From Saprospiraceae bacterium (GTDB lineage Bacteria > Bacteroidota > Bacteroidia > Chitinophagales > Saprospiraceae): DNA of 40,582 nucleotides. Of this stretch, positions 23,829 to 33,800 are shown piece by piece. The notes below the pieces were generated by a model. That model searched no databases, was not told the origin of the DNA, and worked only from the letters and a program-made list of their open reading frames with translations. The translations under genes and the position numbers were made by a program. The stretch is from NCBI GenBank assembly GCA_020437105.1, contig JAGQWR010000140.1, forward strand, positions 1 through 40,582, written 5' to 3'. Every line of letters starts with the position of its first letter. Positions within the stretch are counted from its first letter, which is position 1.

Positions 23829-24434
23829 TCAATTAGACAAATCAGAAATAGCGCGTTTCAAATAGGAAAAGGATTCAGAAATATCCTCTATGAAATTGTC
23901 CAACTTACCTTGTGCTGTTTCACGTTCTGCTAATAATTTGCGCACTTCAATAAGTTTCTCGGAAAATTCATTTCGGATCCGCTCTACCTTTTCCGGATCG
24001 TCTTTGTCGTGCAAAGCCAGGTTTACTCTAAATGCATCCATCTTAGCTTTGAATGCATCCAGTTTGGTTTGCATCGTTTCTCCCATATCCGGATAGTTTT
24101 TCCGAATTGCTTCTTCCAACTCATAAACCCGTTGGAGTAACCGGGTTTTATACAACTCGTATTTTTTGACCTTTTCCGGAATTTCCTCGTTGAGACTGAT
24201 TTCCAGATTTTCGACGCAAGTCAAAAAATCTCTGCGACCAGCGGTGAAGTTTTCCATTGACTTGTCTAACTCAACGCGTTGCTTATTGATAAACGTTGAA
24301 AGATTTTTGCGCTCTTGTTCTATCAAGTCTCTGGCCTCTGCTTTGCCTAAAGCCATTTGTACCTGCAATTCTTCTGATAAAATCTGAAGATTGCGTGATT
24401 GGTTTTTTAATCTTTCCAAAATTACATTTTCCAT
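23829..24434 (-). CDS. Cytosolic coiled-coil protein co-transcribed with AarF/UbiB
   Basis: A 201-residue, highly charged protein with no signal peptide and no membrane segment. It is predicted to be almost entirely helical, with long heptad stretches (about 1-60, 85-115, 125-200). Phrases such as LERLKNQSRNLQILSEELQ and KKYELYKTRLLQRVYELEE show coiled-coil spacing. It could be a phasin-like or scaffold protein, but I do not recognise a family. The ATG at 24434 is followed by the AarF/UbiB start only 5 bases beyond its own stop, so the two form an operon. The divergent neighbour is a universal stress protein. A link to membrane stress or to quinone or lipid metabolism is speculative. Confidence 0.75.
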   Translation of the reverse strand: MENVILERLKNQSRNLQILSEELQVQMALGKAEARDLIEQERKNLSTFINKQRVELDKSMENFTAGRRDFLTCVENLEISLNEEIPEKVKKYELYKTRLLQRVYELEEAIRKNYPDMGETMQTKLDAFKAKMDAFRVNLALHDKDDPEKVERIRNEFSEKLIEVRKLLAERETAQGKLDNFIEDISESFSYLKRAISDLSN

Positions 24435-24588
24435 TAGATATATGTTTTTTGGTTTTTGAATTTCTCTTAAATAAATATAATCTATTACTCAGGGTTTTAA
24501 CATGACAAGGATCATGCGATCTATTGAATTTAGTCATACAGAAATTCACATAAATAGCTGAGCTTTAAAGCCATAATAGACTTGGAAT

Positions 24589-25440
24589 ATGAAAACGATT
24601 CTCATCCCTACTGACTTTTCAGAAAATGCCGGCGACGCGTTGGCCTATGCTATTGATCTAATTGGTCGCGAGAAAGCGCTCGTCCATATTGTCAATGTAT
24701 CCGATCCTGCTATTTTAGCTGCGGATGAATCAATTTCCAACGATGCGGAAAAACTACTTCAGCTCAAAGAGAGTCGCCAAAGTCTGGAAGCGCTTGAAGT
24801 GTTTAGTAAGGCGCGGTTCGGAACAGGATCAGAATCTCATATCCGAATTGTAACGCATCTGGTCGGAGGTGCCATTGCACCGATGATTCGATCACTTGCA
24901 AAAGAGTTGGATGTGGATTTGATTATCATGGGTACGCAGGGGGTGCAACATGATTTTGTAGAAAAAAGACTCGGAACAGTTTCAACCACTATTTTTAAAA
25001 ATGCACCTTGTCCTGTCATTTTGGTTCCTCGGGCTTATGTATTTAAACCGATCAGCAATATTCTATTTGCGACCAACTTAAATCATAGCGATCCTTATGC
25101 TTTATGGAAAGCCACGGAGTTGATCAAGCCGCATATTGGCGTAGTAAGGTGCTTGCACGTTGTAGAAAAACCGGAAGATAAGCATGATCGCCATTTGGAG
25201 GAATTTGCCAAATACATGATTGAGCATTCTCCATCCATTCAGACCATTTTCACCATTGAAGTGAATGAACAGGTTGAAGCTGCGATTACGGAATATGCCG
25301 ATACCTATAGTGTTGAATTGATTATCATGCATAAAAGTAAACATCCATTATGGGAGCGGTTACTGAAATCCGGGCATACTAAAAATATGGCCTCGCAAAT
25401 TAAAGTGCCACTGTTGGTGATGAATGAGGAAAAAGAGTAG
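24589..25440 (+). CDS. Universal stress protein with two Usp domains
   Basis: A 283-residue protein made of two tandem Usp domains (about 1-147 and 150-283). It begins MKTILIPTDFSENAGDALAY, the typical Usp start. In domain 1 the nucleotide-binding motif G-xx-G-x(9)-G-S/T is present (MGTQGVQHDFVEKRLGTVS). In domain 2 the matching region (MHKSKHPLWERLLKSGHTKN) lacks the first glycines, so only the first domain probably binds ATP. Domain pairs of this type are common in Bacteroidota and respond to stress. It starts an apparent operon with the LOG-family gene (20-base gap) and the SGNH hydrolase gene (12-base gap), all on the plus strand. Confidence 0.9.
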   Translation: MKTILIPTDFSENAGDALAYAIDLIGREKALVHIVNVSDPAILAADESISNDAEKLLQLKESRQSLEALEVFSKARFGTGSESHIRIVTHLVGGAIAPMIRSLAKELDVDLIIMGTQGVQHDFVEKRLGTVSTTIFKNAPCPVILVPRAYVFKPISNILFATNLNHSDPYALWKATELIKPHIGVVRCLHVVEKPEDKHDRHLEEFAKYMIEHSPSIQTIFTIEVNEQVEAAITEYADTYSVELIIMHKSKHPLWERLLKSGHTKNMASQIKVPLLVMNEEKE

Positions 25441-25460
25441 TAATTGCAGGGAATTGAAAA

Positions 25461-26189
25461 ATGATGGCGAAAATACTTAACTCAAATACACAATTTCTGG
25501 ACGGACCTAATGCGCGGGGTGCTGAGTTTAGATTTGCCTTTAAAGTCTTTCGCCAATTTATTAATGGCTTTCGAAAATTGCATTTTATCGGACCCTGCAT
25601 TACTGTATTTGGTTCAGCCCGGTTTGATGAAAATCATCCAGATTATATTCTTGCCCGGGAGATTGGAAGGGAAATTGCTGAAATGGGATTTACCACGATG
25701 ACAGGGGGAGGGCCCGGCATTATGGAGGCAGCAAATAGAGGGGCTTTTGAAAACGATGGTTATTCAGTCGGTTGCAGTATTCACCTGCCTAATGAACAAG
25801 TTGTCAATCCTTTTATGCACAGGTATGTACATTTTGAACATTTTTTTGTTCGGAAAACCCTGTTGCTAAAATACTCCTATGCTTTTGTGGTGATGCCCGG
25901 TGGTTTTGGTACATTGGACGAACTTTTTGAAACATTGACCTTGATACAAACCGGGATAATAAATAATTTTCCCGTAGTTATAATGGGCAAGGATTTTTAT
26001 AGGGAAATTCGACATCATATCCAGAATATGATTGACAGAGGTACTATTTCAAAAAAGGATGAAAATTTGGTGCTCTTTACGGATGAAGTTCCTGAAGCAA
26101 TCGAACACATCCGGAAATATGTACTTGAAAATTATAAGGTTAAAAATAAACGCATACGGCCACGGTGGTGGTTGTTTGAGAAAGAATAA
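25461..26189 (+). CDS. LOG-family nucleotide phosphoribohydrolase (TIGR00730)
   Basis: A 242-residue protein with the Rossmann-like fold and motifs of the LONELY GUY family: GGGPGIMEAA at about 82-91 and PGGFGTLDE at 146-154. In this family the motifs bind the ribose 5'-phosphate of a nucleotide, and the enzyme hydrolyses the N-glycosidic bond of AMP or cytokinin riboside monophosphates. The N-terminal 40 residues (MMAKILNSNTQF and a basic helix) are longer than in the minimal ~190-residue members. It is the middle gene of the Usp operon. A nucleotide-salvage role is more likely than cytokinin production in this setting, but the substrate is not decided by sequence. Confidence 0.88.
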   Translation: MMAKILNSNTQFLDGPNARGAEFRFAFKVFRQFINGFRKLHFIGPCITVFGSARFDENHPDYILAREIGREIAEMGFTTMTGGGPGIMEAANRGAFENDGYSVGCSIHLPNEQVVNPFMHRYVHFEHFFVRKTLLLKYSYAFVVMPGGFGTLDELFETLTLIQTGIINNFPVVIMGKDFYREIRHHIQNMIDRGTISKKDENLVLFTDEVPEAIEHIRKYVLENYKVKNKRIRPRWWLFEKE

Positions 26190-26201
26190 TTTTAAAGCAC
26201 C

Positions 26202-27239
26202 TTGAGATTTTTTTTACGCAGCGCCCGGTATTTGGGAATAATGATCATTTTGGTTTTTTCCATCTCGGAAGTGGTGATGCGCTTACTGGGCTATTTGCCG
26301 CACCAGCCAGTTTATACGGATATAGTTTCCAGCCCTCCAGATGCTATTATATATGACTCCAATTATGGACTGGGTTTAAATCCTGGTACCTACGATATAA
26401 CCATTAATAGGGGGCTCCGCTATCATGCCACACATTTACCAGACTCCACTCGCCTGACTTCCCATAATGCACAAAACGGGAAGCCTGAAATTTTTATTTT
26501 GGGTTGTTCTTTTGCTTATGGCATGGGGGTTGATGATGAAAAGACCTTTGCCTCTCTGATTCAGGGAGATTTCCCGGAAATGAATGTTCGCAATTTAGCG
26601 GCCCCTGCTTATAGTACGGTTCACAGTTATTTGCAACTTAAATCACAATTAGAGCGCGGGCATATCCCGGCTGTTGTGGTACTGGCATATACGTCTTATC
26701 AGGATGCCCGCAACCAACTTTCTGGCCTCCAGCAAAAGTATTGGCGCGAATCCCTAATCAGAGGAAATCATCCCGGACTGGAGGATGCCCGAATGCCTTA
26801 TGTTGTTAAAAAGGATACGGGGCTGGAAATTCGATACCTGCCGCTAACTGATTTTAGTGCCTGGTGGAAACTCAGTAGGTATTCTGCTGTTGTAGATGGT
26901 TTAGAACATATCTGGAGTAATTTTATGTATGGGTTTACAGATAAATATACCCTGACTGAGGAGGTCATTGGGAAGATCAAAAACTTGTGCGAACAACACC
27001 AAATCCGCCTGGTGATAATGCCATTAGACAAAAGTCAGTCTGCTGAAAAATTAAAGACTTTCTGCTTAAACCAGGGAATTGATTTTTTAGATGCCTGTAT
27101 TGATATCCAGGATCCATATTACAATTTGGAGCCTTATGATTCCCATCCAAATGAAGCAGCACATCTATTTTATGCTGAAAGGCTGAAGGGCTATTTAGAA
27201 CAGCACATCGATAAAATTCAGTGTGGGCCTGTTTACTAA
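26202..27239 (+). CDS. Membrane-anchored SGNH/GDSL-type hydrolase
   Basis: A 345-residue protein. The listed TTG start, 12 bases after the LOG stop, gives a basic stretch and an N-terminal membrane anchor (about 8-29). The ATG at 26241 (MIILVFSISEVVMRLLG) is the alternative and keeps most of the helix. The catalytic Ser is S103 in ILGCSFAYGMG (block I). The C-terminal block V is D313/H315 in DSHPNEAAH. These are the signatures of SGNH hydrolases, which remove acyl or acetyl groups from lipids or polysaccharides. The enzyme probably acts in the periplasm at the inner membrane. Its substrate cannot be given. It is the last gene of the Usp-LOG-SGNH operon. Confidence 0.82.
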   Translation: MRFFLRSARYLGIMIILVFSISEVVMRLLGYLPHQPVYTDIVSSPPDAIIYDSNYGLGLNPGTYDITINRGLRYHATHLPDSTRLTSHNAQNGKPEIFILGCSFAYGMGVDDEKTFASLIQGDFPEMNVRNLAAPAYSTVHSYLQLKSQLERGHIPAVVVLAYTSYQDARNQLSGLQQKYWRESLIRGNHPGLEDARMPYVVKKDTGLEIRYLPLTDFSAWWKLSRYSAVVDGLEHIWSNFMYGFTDKYTLTEEVIGKIKNLCEQHQIRLVIMPLDKSQSAEKLKTFCLNQGIDFLDACIDIQDPYYNLEPYDSHPNEAAHLFYAERLKGYLEQHIDKIQCGPVY

Positions 27240-27288
27240 TAAAAAAGGCAGTCATTAACATCCGGATGAAATTTTGCTATCAGTAAAT

Positions 27289-27312
27289 CAAAACCACTTC
27301 GTTTCGGGTACA
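27289..27312 (-). repeat. Solo copy of the repeat end found at both window edges
   Basis: Read on the minus strand this begins TGTACCCGAAACGAAG and ends TGGTTTTG. It matches 40561-40582 at 18 of 22 positions and resembles the inverted ends of the 1-161 element. I see no second inverted end nearby, so it may be a remnant or part of a larger degenerate copy. A small hairpin (TCCGTT 27314-27319 / AACGGA 27330-27335) follows. Confidence 0.45.
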
Positions 27313-27512
27313 GTCCGTTTTTGTGGGCGAACGGAATGGAATCACAGCTCCAGGAAAAATTAAGTAGTATTCTTTCAGAAATTTATTTGTCTGTAAGTAG
27401 TGGATCCGGACGTTGCCTTTGAAAAACTGGTCTGTGTGTTTAGAAATTAGTATATTTATAAACCAATTCTAAGGATTGGAGTAATATTTCAAACCCCCTA
27501 AACTCTCGTATT

Positions 27513-30500
27513 ATGCCCCCCATTTTACGTTTTGCGCTGATGGCAGTATTGCTATCTGTGACCACCATTGCGTGGCACCCACCTTTTACAAATACTTTTT
27601 TTCAAGAGTACAAAGCAGCAGAAAACCAGGAATGGACTGGCTGTGTCATTAATCCGCCAGTCATTACTACCACTTGTAGTGATAATGGTACACCTTCTGA
27701 TCCAAATGATGATACGTTTACTTATTCCCTGATGGTTACCGGGTTTGATACCGGTTCCAGTTATGGAATAAGTTATAGTAGTGGAAACTGTGATAATTGT
27801 TGCCCTTCCGGGGAAAAAGTAGGTTCCATCACCATGTTATACACTGGGGAGGATTGTGATGCTTCCAGCAACCAACAGGCTGCCGATAAATGGGACTGTT
27901 CGGGAGACCCGGCGATGGATCCTTCTGTTTATATTATCGTGAATGATAATAACAATCCGAATACCGGAGAAATTTATCATGCAGGTATTGTAGCGCTAAA
28001 TAGTACCTATGAGATATCTGCGGCTCTGGCAGGTAAAACCAAATTAAAAAATGCAGTTTTTGTGCACATCTTTGATGTGCAGGGCGGTACGATTATCCAG
28101 GATGTTGAATTTCATGCTTCCTGCTCACAACCGCTTGGTATAGGAGACCAGTTTGGTGCCAATGTGATTTTGGGTCTGGTTACGGAAGATGGCGCGGTGT
28201 GTGGCGATGCCAGTACAGCAGATTGCTGTGAAGCTGGTGTAAAGCCGAAACAAATCACCATGGTTTATACCGGAGAGGATTGTAGCGCAACTGAAACCAG
28301 TCAACCATCTGATAAATGGGACTGCTCTGGTGATCCGGCGATGGATCCATCGGTTTATATTATTGCCAACGATGATGCAGATCCAAATGATAATGATTTT
28401 GTCTGGTTTTCCGGAACGGTAGCTTTAAACGGGACCTATATAATTGATGCCGTCAATGCCGGCCAAACCAAATTAAATAGCAAAACCTTTGTTCATATTT
28501 TTGCTTCCCAGGGAGGCACCTTGCTTCAAAGTGTGGAGTTTCATACTTCCTGTTCTCAGCCCTTGAGCGCGGATGATCAATACGGCGCAAATGCTATCCA
28601 GGAAATGGTGATGGCCGACGGAGCCGTTTGCACCGGAAGTTCGAATGCACCCGGAAACATCCCATATGGCGTGCTAAGTGGCCCATACGGCCCGTTCAAT
28701 ATTTCAGCAGGCGACATCTATATTAAAATTACAGATGACTTTGATTCGGATTGTAGTTTATCCTGCGTTTTAATTGCTCCTCCGGCGCCCTGCTCCATTC
28801 CGCCGCCACCATGTATTCCTGGAGACCCGACTATCAGCGCAATATGCAACGACAATGGCACTCCCGGCAACCCGGCCGACGATACCTATACTTATACAAT
28901 TCTGGTGGGCAACAATGGAAATTGTGCAAGCACTTATTCTGTTTCATCCAGTAGTGGTAATTGTGATAACTGTTGTGTGGACGGCGATAAGATTGCCAAA
29001 ATAACGATGCTCTATACGGGCGAAAATTGCGCCGCTACCGAGACCTCCCAGGCTTCAGATAAATGGGATTGTACAGGAGATCCGGGGATGGACCCTTTAG
29101 TATATATCATTGCCAATGACGATATGGATCCGGAAGATGATAGTGATGTCTGGTATGAAGGTTTGGTCAGCTTGAACAGTACCTATACCCTGGATGCAGC
29201 CAATGCCGGCGAGAATAAGCTAAAGTCTAAAACCTTTATCCATATTTTTGATACCCAAGGAGGCACCCTATTACAAACGGTTGAATTTCATACTTCCTGT
29301 TCTCAACCTCTTGGCATTAGGGACCAGTTTGGAGCAAATAAAGTTGTTTCTCTGGTTTTTGAATCAGGAGGAACCTGTGGAGCAGCAAGTGGTTCGGATT
29401 GTTGTGAAAATGGAGAGAAACCCACCACAATCACCGTCCGATATACTGGAGAGAATTGCAGTGCAACGCAAACAAGTCAATCATCCGATAAGTGGAATTG
29501 TAGCGGCGATCCTGCCATGGATCCATCAGTATATATTATTGCGAATGATGACGCTGATCCAAATGACAACGACTTCGTTTGGTTTTCCGGTGTGGTGGCT
29601 ATTGGTGACATTTATGTAATTGATGCAGCAAATGCCGGAGAAACCAAGCTCAAAAGCAAGACCTTTATTCACATTTTTGCTTCACAGGGGGGCAGTTTGT
29701 TGCAATCAGTTGAGTTTCACACTTCCTGTTCACAACCCCTCAGTGCGGATGATCAATATGGTGCAAATGAATTGATTGAGTTGCTCATGGCAGATGGATT
29801 TGTTTGTTCTGGTGAATCTGGGATCGATCATATACCCTACAATGTGCTTAATGGCCCTTATGGTCCATTTTCTTATACCGGGAATACACTAATTAATATA
29901 GTAGATGACAATGATCCTACAGCGGGTACTTATTGTTATGAAATACCCCTTCCCCCGGTTTGTACAGCAGTGCCTATTGAGCTAACTTATTTTGAGGCTT
30001 ATCGCGAAAGAAATGCCGTGAATTTAGATTGGCAGACCTTAACGGAGGTCGATAATGAAGGCTTTGAGGTTTACCGTTCCAGAGATGGAAATACCTGGGA
30101 AATGATTGATTTTGTAGAAGGCGCAGGCACGAGCTTTGAAGAATTGAATTATCAGTATGTTGACAATAAGCCAAATCCCGGATGGAATTATTATCGTTTG
30201 CGTCAGGTAGATTATGACCAATCCTTTACCTGGACAAAAATAGAAGGGGTACTTTTCAAACAAGAAGAAGGTGCCTTGACAATATTCCCAAATCCAACTG
30301 ATGGAGAATTTCAATATATTTTACCTCAGGAGGTCTTCCAGGGGGCGACCATGTTGGTAAAAGTTTATAATTCCACCGGCTCCTTACTTCTTTCGGATCA
30401 GGTTAGTGGAGCTGCCCAAGGTAGCTTAGATTTAAGTGGTTTGGCCAATGGTGTTTACCTCATTGTTATTTCTACCGGGCAAAATAACTATGTTTCCCGG

Positions 30501-30518
30501 GTGATGAAAACGAATTAA
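27513..30518 (+). CDS. T9SS-secreted protein with four DUF7467-like domains
   Basis: A 1001-residue secreted protein with a signal peptide (MPPILRFALMAVLLSVTTIA). Four repeated domains of about 125 residues start near 102, 246, 493 and 636. Each has the core ITMLYTGEDC, DKWDCSGDPAMDPSVYII, then KTFVHIF, GGTLLQSVEFHTSCSQPL and DQ-GAN. This resembles DUF7467, a cysteine-containing domain with no known activity. The domains come as two pairs, each preceded by an NDNGTP...TYTY segment, making a duplicated half of about 390 residues. Residues about 820-915 form an FN3-like domain (PIELTYFEAYRERNAVNLDWQ), and the last 75 are a T9SS type-A domain (IFPNPTDGEF, ending VMKTN). Probable surface protein; ligand unknown. 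Confidence 0.85.
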   Translation: MPPILRFALMAVLLSVTTIAWHPPFTNTFFQEYKAAENQEWTGCVINPPVITTTCSDNGTPSDPNDDTFTYSLMVTGFDTGSSYGISYSSGNCDNCCPSGEKVGSITMLYTGEDCDASSNQQAADKWDCSGDPAMDPSVYIIVNDNNNPNTGEIYHAGIVALNSTYEISAALAGKTKLKNAVFVHIFDVQGGTIIQDVEFHASCSQPLGIGDQFGANVILGLVTEDGAVCGDASTADCCEAGVKPKQITMVYTGEDCSATETSQPSDKWDCSGDPAMDPSVYIIANDDADPNDNDFVWFSGTVALNGTYIIDAVNAGQTKLNSKTFVHIFASQGGTLLQSVEFHTSCSQPLSADDQYGANAIQEMVMADGAVCTGSSNAPGNIPYGVLSGPYGPFNISAGDIYIKITDDFDSDCSLSCVLIAPPAPCSIPPPPCIPGDPTISAICNDNGTPGNPADDTYTYTILVGNNGNCASTYSVSSSSGNCDNCCVDGDKIAKITMLYTGENCAATETSQASDKWDCTGDPGMDPLVYIIANDDMDPEDDSDVWYEGLVSLNSTYTLDAANAGENKLKSKTFIHIFDTQGGTLLQTVEFHTSCSQPLGIRDQFGANKVVSLVFESGGTCGAASGSDCCENGEKPTTITVRYTGENCSATQTSQSSDKWNCSGDPAMDPSVYIIANDDADPNDNDFVWFSGVVAIGDIYVIDAANAGETKLKSKTFIHIFASQGGSLLQSVEFHTSCSQPLSADDQYGANELIELLMADGFVCSGESGIDHIPYNVLNGPYGPFSYTGNTLINIVDDNDPTAGTYCYEIPLPPVCTAVPIELTYFEAYRERNAVNLDWQTLTEVDNEGFEVYRSRDGNTWEMIDFVEGAGTSFEELNYQYVDNKPNPGWNYYRLRQVDYDQSFTWTKIEGVLFKQEEGALTIFPNPTDGEFQYILPQEVFQGATMLVKVYNSTGSLLLSDQVSGAAQGSLDLSGLANGVYLIVISTGQNNYVSRVMKTN
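27675..30010 (+). repeat. 1.17-kb tandem coding duplication with nested domain repeats
   Basis: The segments starting at 27675 (TGTAGTGATAATGG) and at 28845 (TGCAACGACAATGG) align at an offset of about 1170 bases through to a GPYGPF-encoding segment near 28680 and 29853. Each half contains two diverged domain copies. The DNA is diverged but the protein keeps its order, so the duplication is old. Offsets are multiples of three with small local shifts. Confidence 0.75.
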
Positions 30519-30847
30519 GCTGGCGATAAACAGGAGTCATCCCGAATTTTAGAGCGATCTGAAATTCGGGATGTTTAGAATTTGTTTGGGAATTGCATTT
30601 GGATGTCGCCCCCGACAGGGTTAGAATCAACTTTTTGCTCCAGCGGAGCAATCTCTTTGTAGCATTTCAATTTTACTGCTTTGCTAAAGCTTTGCAGGAG
30701 CGGCACCTTTCTTCCAACCTGGAATTCCGGAAGCTTTTGAGATTTATTCGCAAGCCCAATTGGTATTGGGTCTATTCTATTTGGATATTCAGTAAATAAG
30801 AGGGTGGTGTGCATGGATTTGCTTAATTTTCATTCAAATCCAAGCTG
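30519..30847. other. 329-base gap: terminator plus hairpin-rich repeat-like sequence
   Basis: The first part is a terminator (30538-30590). The rest, about 30600-30760, holds a perfect hairpin TTGCTCC-agc-GGAGCAA (30635-30651) and a second, GCTTT-gct-AAAGC (30678-30690). The flanking sequence TTTGTAGCATTTC resembles interspersed hairpin repeats I associate with intergenic regions of Bacteroidota genomes, from memory and unverified. A frame on the minus strand (30575-30814) is probably just this repeat translated. No gene is supported. Confidence 0.5.
30538..30590 (+). terminator. Terminator of the DUF7467-like protein gene
   Basis: A perfect 12-bp stem, CATCCCGAATTT (30538-30549) with AAATTCGGGATG (30562-30573), followed by TTTAGAATTTGTTT. 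It lies 20 bases after the stop codon. Confidence 0.82.
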
Positions 30848-33800
30848 TTGACCCTAAATCAGTTATACTCCGCTTCTATTTCTTCCGGACTTAAAATGCT
30901 GGGGCTGCTAGCTTTATTTCTTCCGGCTTGGGGCATGGCTCAATCTAATCATTTTGCCTATCGGCAGTTTACTGCAAATGATGGTCTTCCCAGTTCAGAG
31001 GTATATGATATTTTGCAGGATAAGCTGGGCTATATTTGGTTTAGCACCGATAATGGTGTAAGCCGGTTTGACGGGTATTCCTTTCAGAACTATGGGGTTG
31101 TGCAGGGACTTAAAGAGCCAGTGGTGTTTTATATGCAAGAAGACCGGGAGAAAGGCAGGATTTGGATGCAAAGTTTGGCAGGCAGGCTCTATTATTTTGA
31201 AAAGGACAGTATCTATCCGTTTTCGGGCAACAGGGTTTTGGATTCATTGGGGTTAGAACAATTTTGTGAAATCCCTTTTTATCTGGATAGCCTTGGAAGC
31301 ATTTATGTTTCTTTATCTGCACATGGCTTATTGCAATTTGATACGACTGGTAAAGTCGATTTTTTATTAAGTGGCCATTACTCAAAGTCGGTATATGAAA
31401 TAGAAAACCGGGCCATATTAGTTTTTTCGGATTCTGTATCCCGACCTGTCTCGGTGCGGAATCCGGAGGAAGTCTGGAATGAGAAAGGGCAATTTCCATT
31501 AGACTTGTACCTGAATTCAGGGCATTACAAAATGATCCTTCCCCGAAAAGGGTACCCTGCCCAGAGTAGTGCCTTTCGTGTGGATGATAAAACCGTGTTA
31601 TTGCGGATTTATGAAAAGCTTTGGGCTTTTCAGGAAGGTAAATTAATATGGTCTATTCCTTATCCCGACCCCATTAATTTTTGGTTTAAAGATCAGGATG
31701 GTAGTATCTTTTTGGGACTTTCTGCCAGACTGGGATTGCGGCGCTATAAAAGTTTAGAAGCTATCCGGACAGGTATATTCGAGAGTTATTTACAAGGCTA
31801 TTCTGTCTCACATTTTATTGTGGATCAAGATGGAGGATATTGGTTTTCAACTACCGAAGCAGGTGTTTTTTACCTGGCAGATCCGGCTTTAAAAATTTAT
31901 GACCAGAGTATTGGATTACCAGTAGATTACGTCTCTTCCATTGCGCTAAAGAACCAGGATGCATGTTATATTGGATTAGAGGGCGGGGGAGTGGTACTTT
32001 TAAATACTGAAACTGAAAAAATTTCGCCTTTGCCCAATGTGGGGGGCTGGGCCTATGACCTTGTCTATAATCAGGAAGCGGATGTGTTGTGGGCAGCTAT
32101 AAATTTTAAAATTTATTCTTTCCGGGAAAATCAGTGGCAAATTTGTAGGGATAAACTGTATCCAAATAATGCGACACGCTTAGGCTATCAGGCCAGACGA
32201 CTCCACCTTTCTCCTCAGAAATCCACCTTATGGGCTACCTCCTCCTTTGGATTTAATGAAATAAATTTCGAAAAAGGAGAAGTGGTTTTTTCTTCTTTAC
32301 ACGATCTACGAAATGGTACAAAGGCCTATAATTTTCGTACACTGGATGCTATTACTACCCGTAATGGTCAGGTTTTTATTGCAAATACTAATGGCCTATT
32401 TGAATTGATCAATCAGGAATTGGTGGCTTTAAATATAGATCACCCGGCGTTCCATGCACGTATAGAAGCCATAGAAGAACTTCCTGATTCAACCCTCGTT
32501 TTAGGTAGCAAAGGTTATGGATTACTTTTTTGGAAAGGAGATCAAATTGCCGTTCTTACGGAATCAGATGGTTTAAGTGCCAATATGATTGAAAACCTCT
32601 ACGCCGCCGGGGATGGGGTGTTGTGGGTAGGAACTTTAAACGGCCTGAATAAAGTAAACTGGAGTTGGGATCGTGCTGCAAGTATTCGGGTCTTTAGTAC
32701 CGCTAATGGTTTTCCTACCAACGAAATAAACTGTGTAAAAACCAGGGGAGATGTTGTTTGGGTGGCCACAACCAAAGGCCTGGTAAAATTTTCTTGGTCT
32801 CAACCCAGACTTCATAGCCCGGCTCCAATTATTAAGGTCGCCTTGGCCAGTGGCGGCGTTTTTGATCCAGGTCGTAAAGCCTATGTTGATTATAAAGAAA
32901 ATAACCTCATCATTCATTTTCTTAGTTTAAATTATAAAATGAATGGCCAGATCCCTTACCGGTACAGGCTGAATTCAGATGACTGGGTTTTTACAAAATC
33001 TACTACTGTTCATTTTCCGTCCATGCAGGTTGGTCAGCAGGAATTTGAAGTACAAGCCCAAAATGAGGATGGTATTTGGAGTACTTCCTCCTTTTTTGTT
33101 TTTCAGATTATGCCGCCCTGGTGGAAAAGCTGGTGGTTTAAATTCCTGGCTTTTTTTACCTGTATTAGTATTGGGATCTTGATTTATCAGTATCGGATGC
33201 GGCAACTGAAGCATGAAAATGACATGCAACGGCAGATGGTTGAGTTGGAGCGTTCGGCCCTTCAGGCCCAAATGAATCCGCACTTTATTTTTAATTGCCT
33301 TAACTCCATTCAGAACTATATTCTCCAAAATGAAAAAAAGGAAGCGATCCTTTATCTGGGTCGATTTGCAACGCTTGTGCGAAGCATCCTAAATGCCTCC
33401 GCTTCCGGGAATATTAGTTTGCATGAAGAATTAAAATTGTTGACTAATTATCTCGATCTGGAAAAACTCCGCTTCAAGGATCGTTTTATCTATACAGTCG
33501 AACTCGCTCCGGGATTGGATACCTTTGATCTCCGGATTCCGCCTTTGCTGGTTCAGCCTTATGTTGAAAACGCGGTTCTTCATGGGATATCCGGAAAAAA
33601 AGAGGGGGGCATAGTGCGTGTATGTTTTGAGGCGAAGCCCGGATTTTTGGAAGTGACTATCGAAGATAACGGCCCGGGGATCCAAATTGAAAATACAACT
33701 ATCCCGAAAAACTACAAGTCTTTTGGGATTTCAATTACGCGCGACCGACTGAAGTTATTATCCGGAAATCCGGAAGGGGAAGCCGTACATACCGAAAATG

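Noticed and set aside
30575..30814. 79-codon minus-strand frame in the gap before the propeller kinase
   Set aside because: It is composed of the hairpin repeats and terminator; the translation looks like the spurious products often predicted from such repeats.
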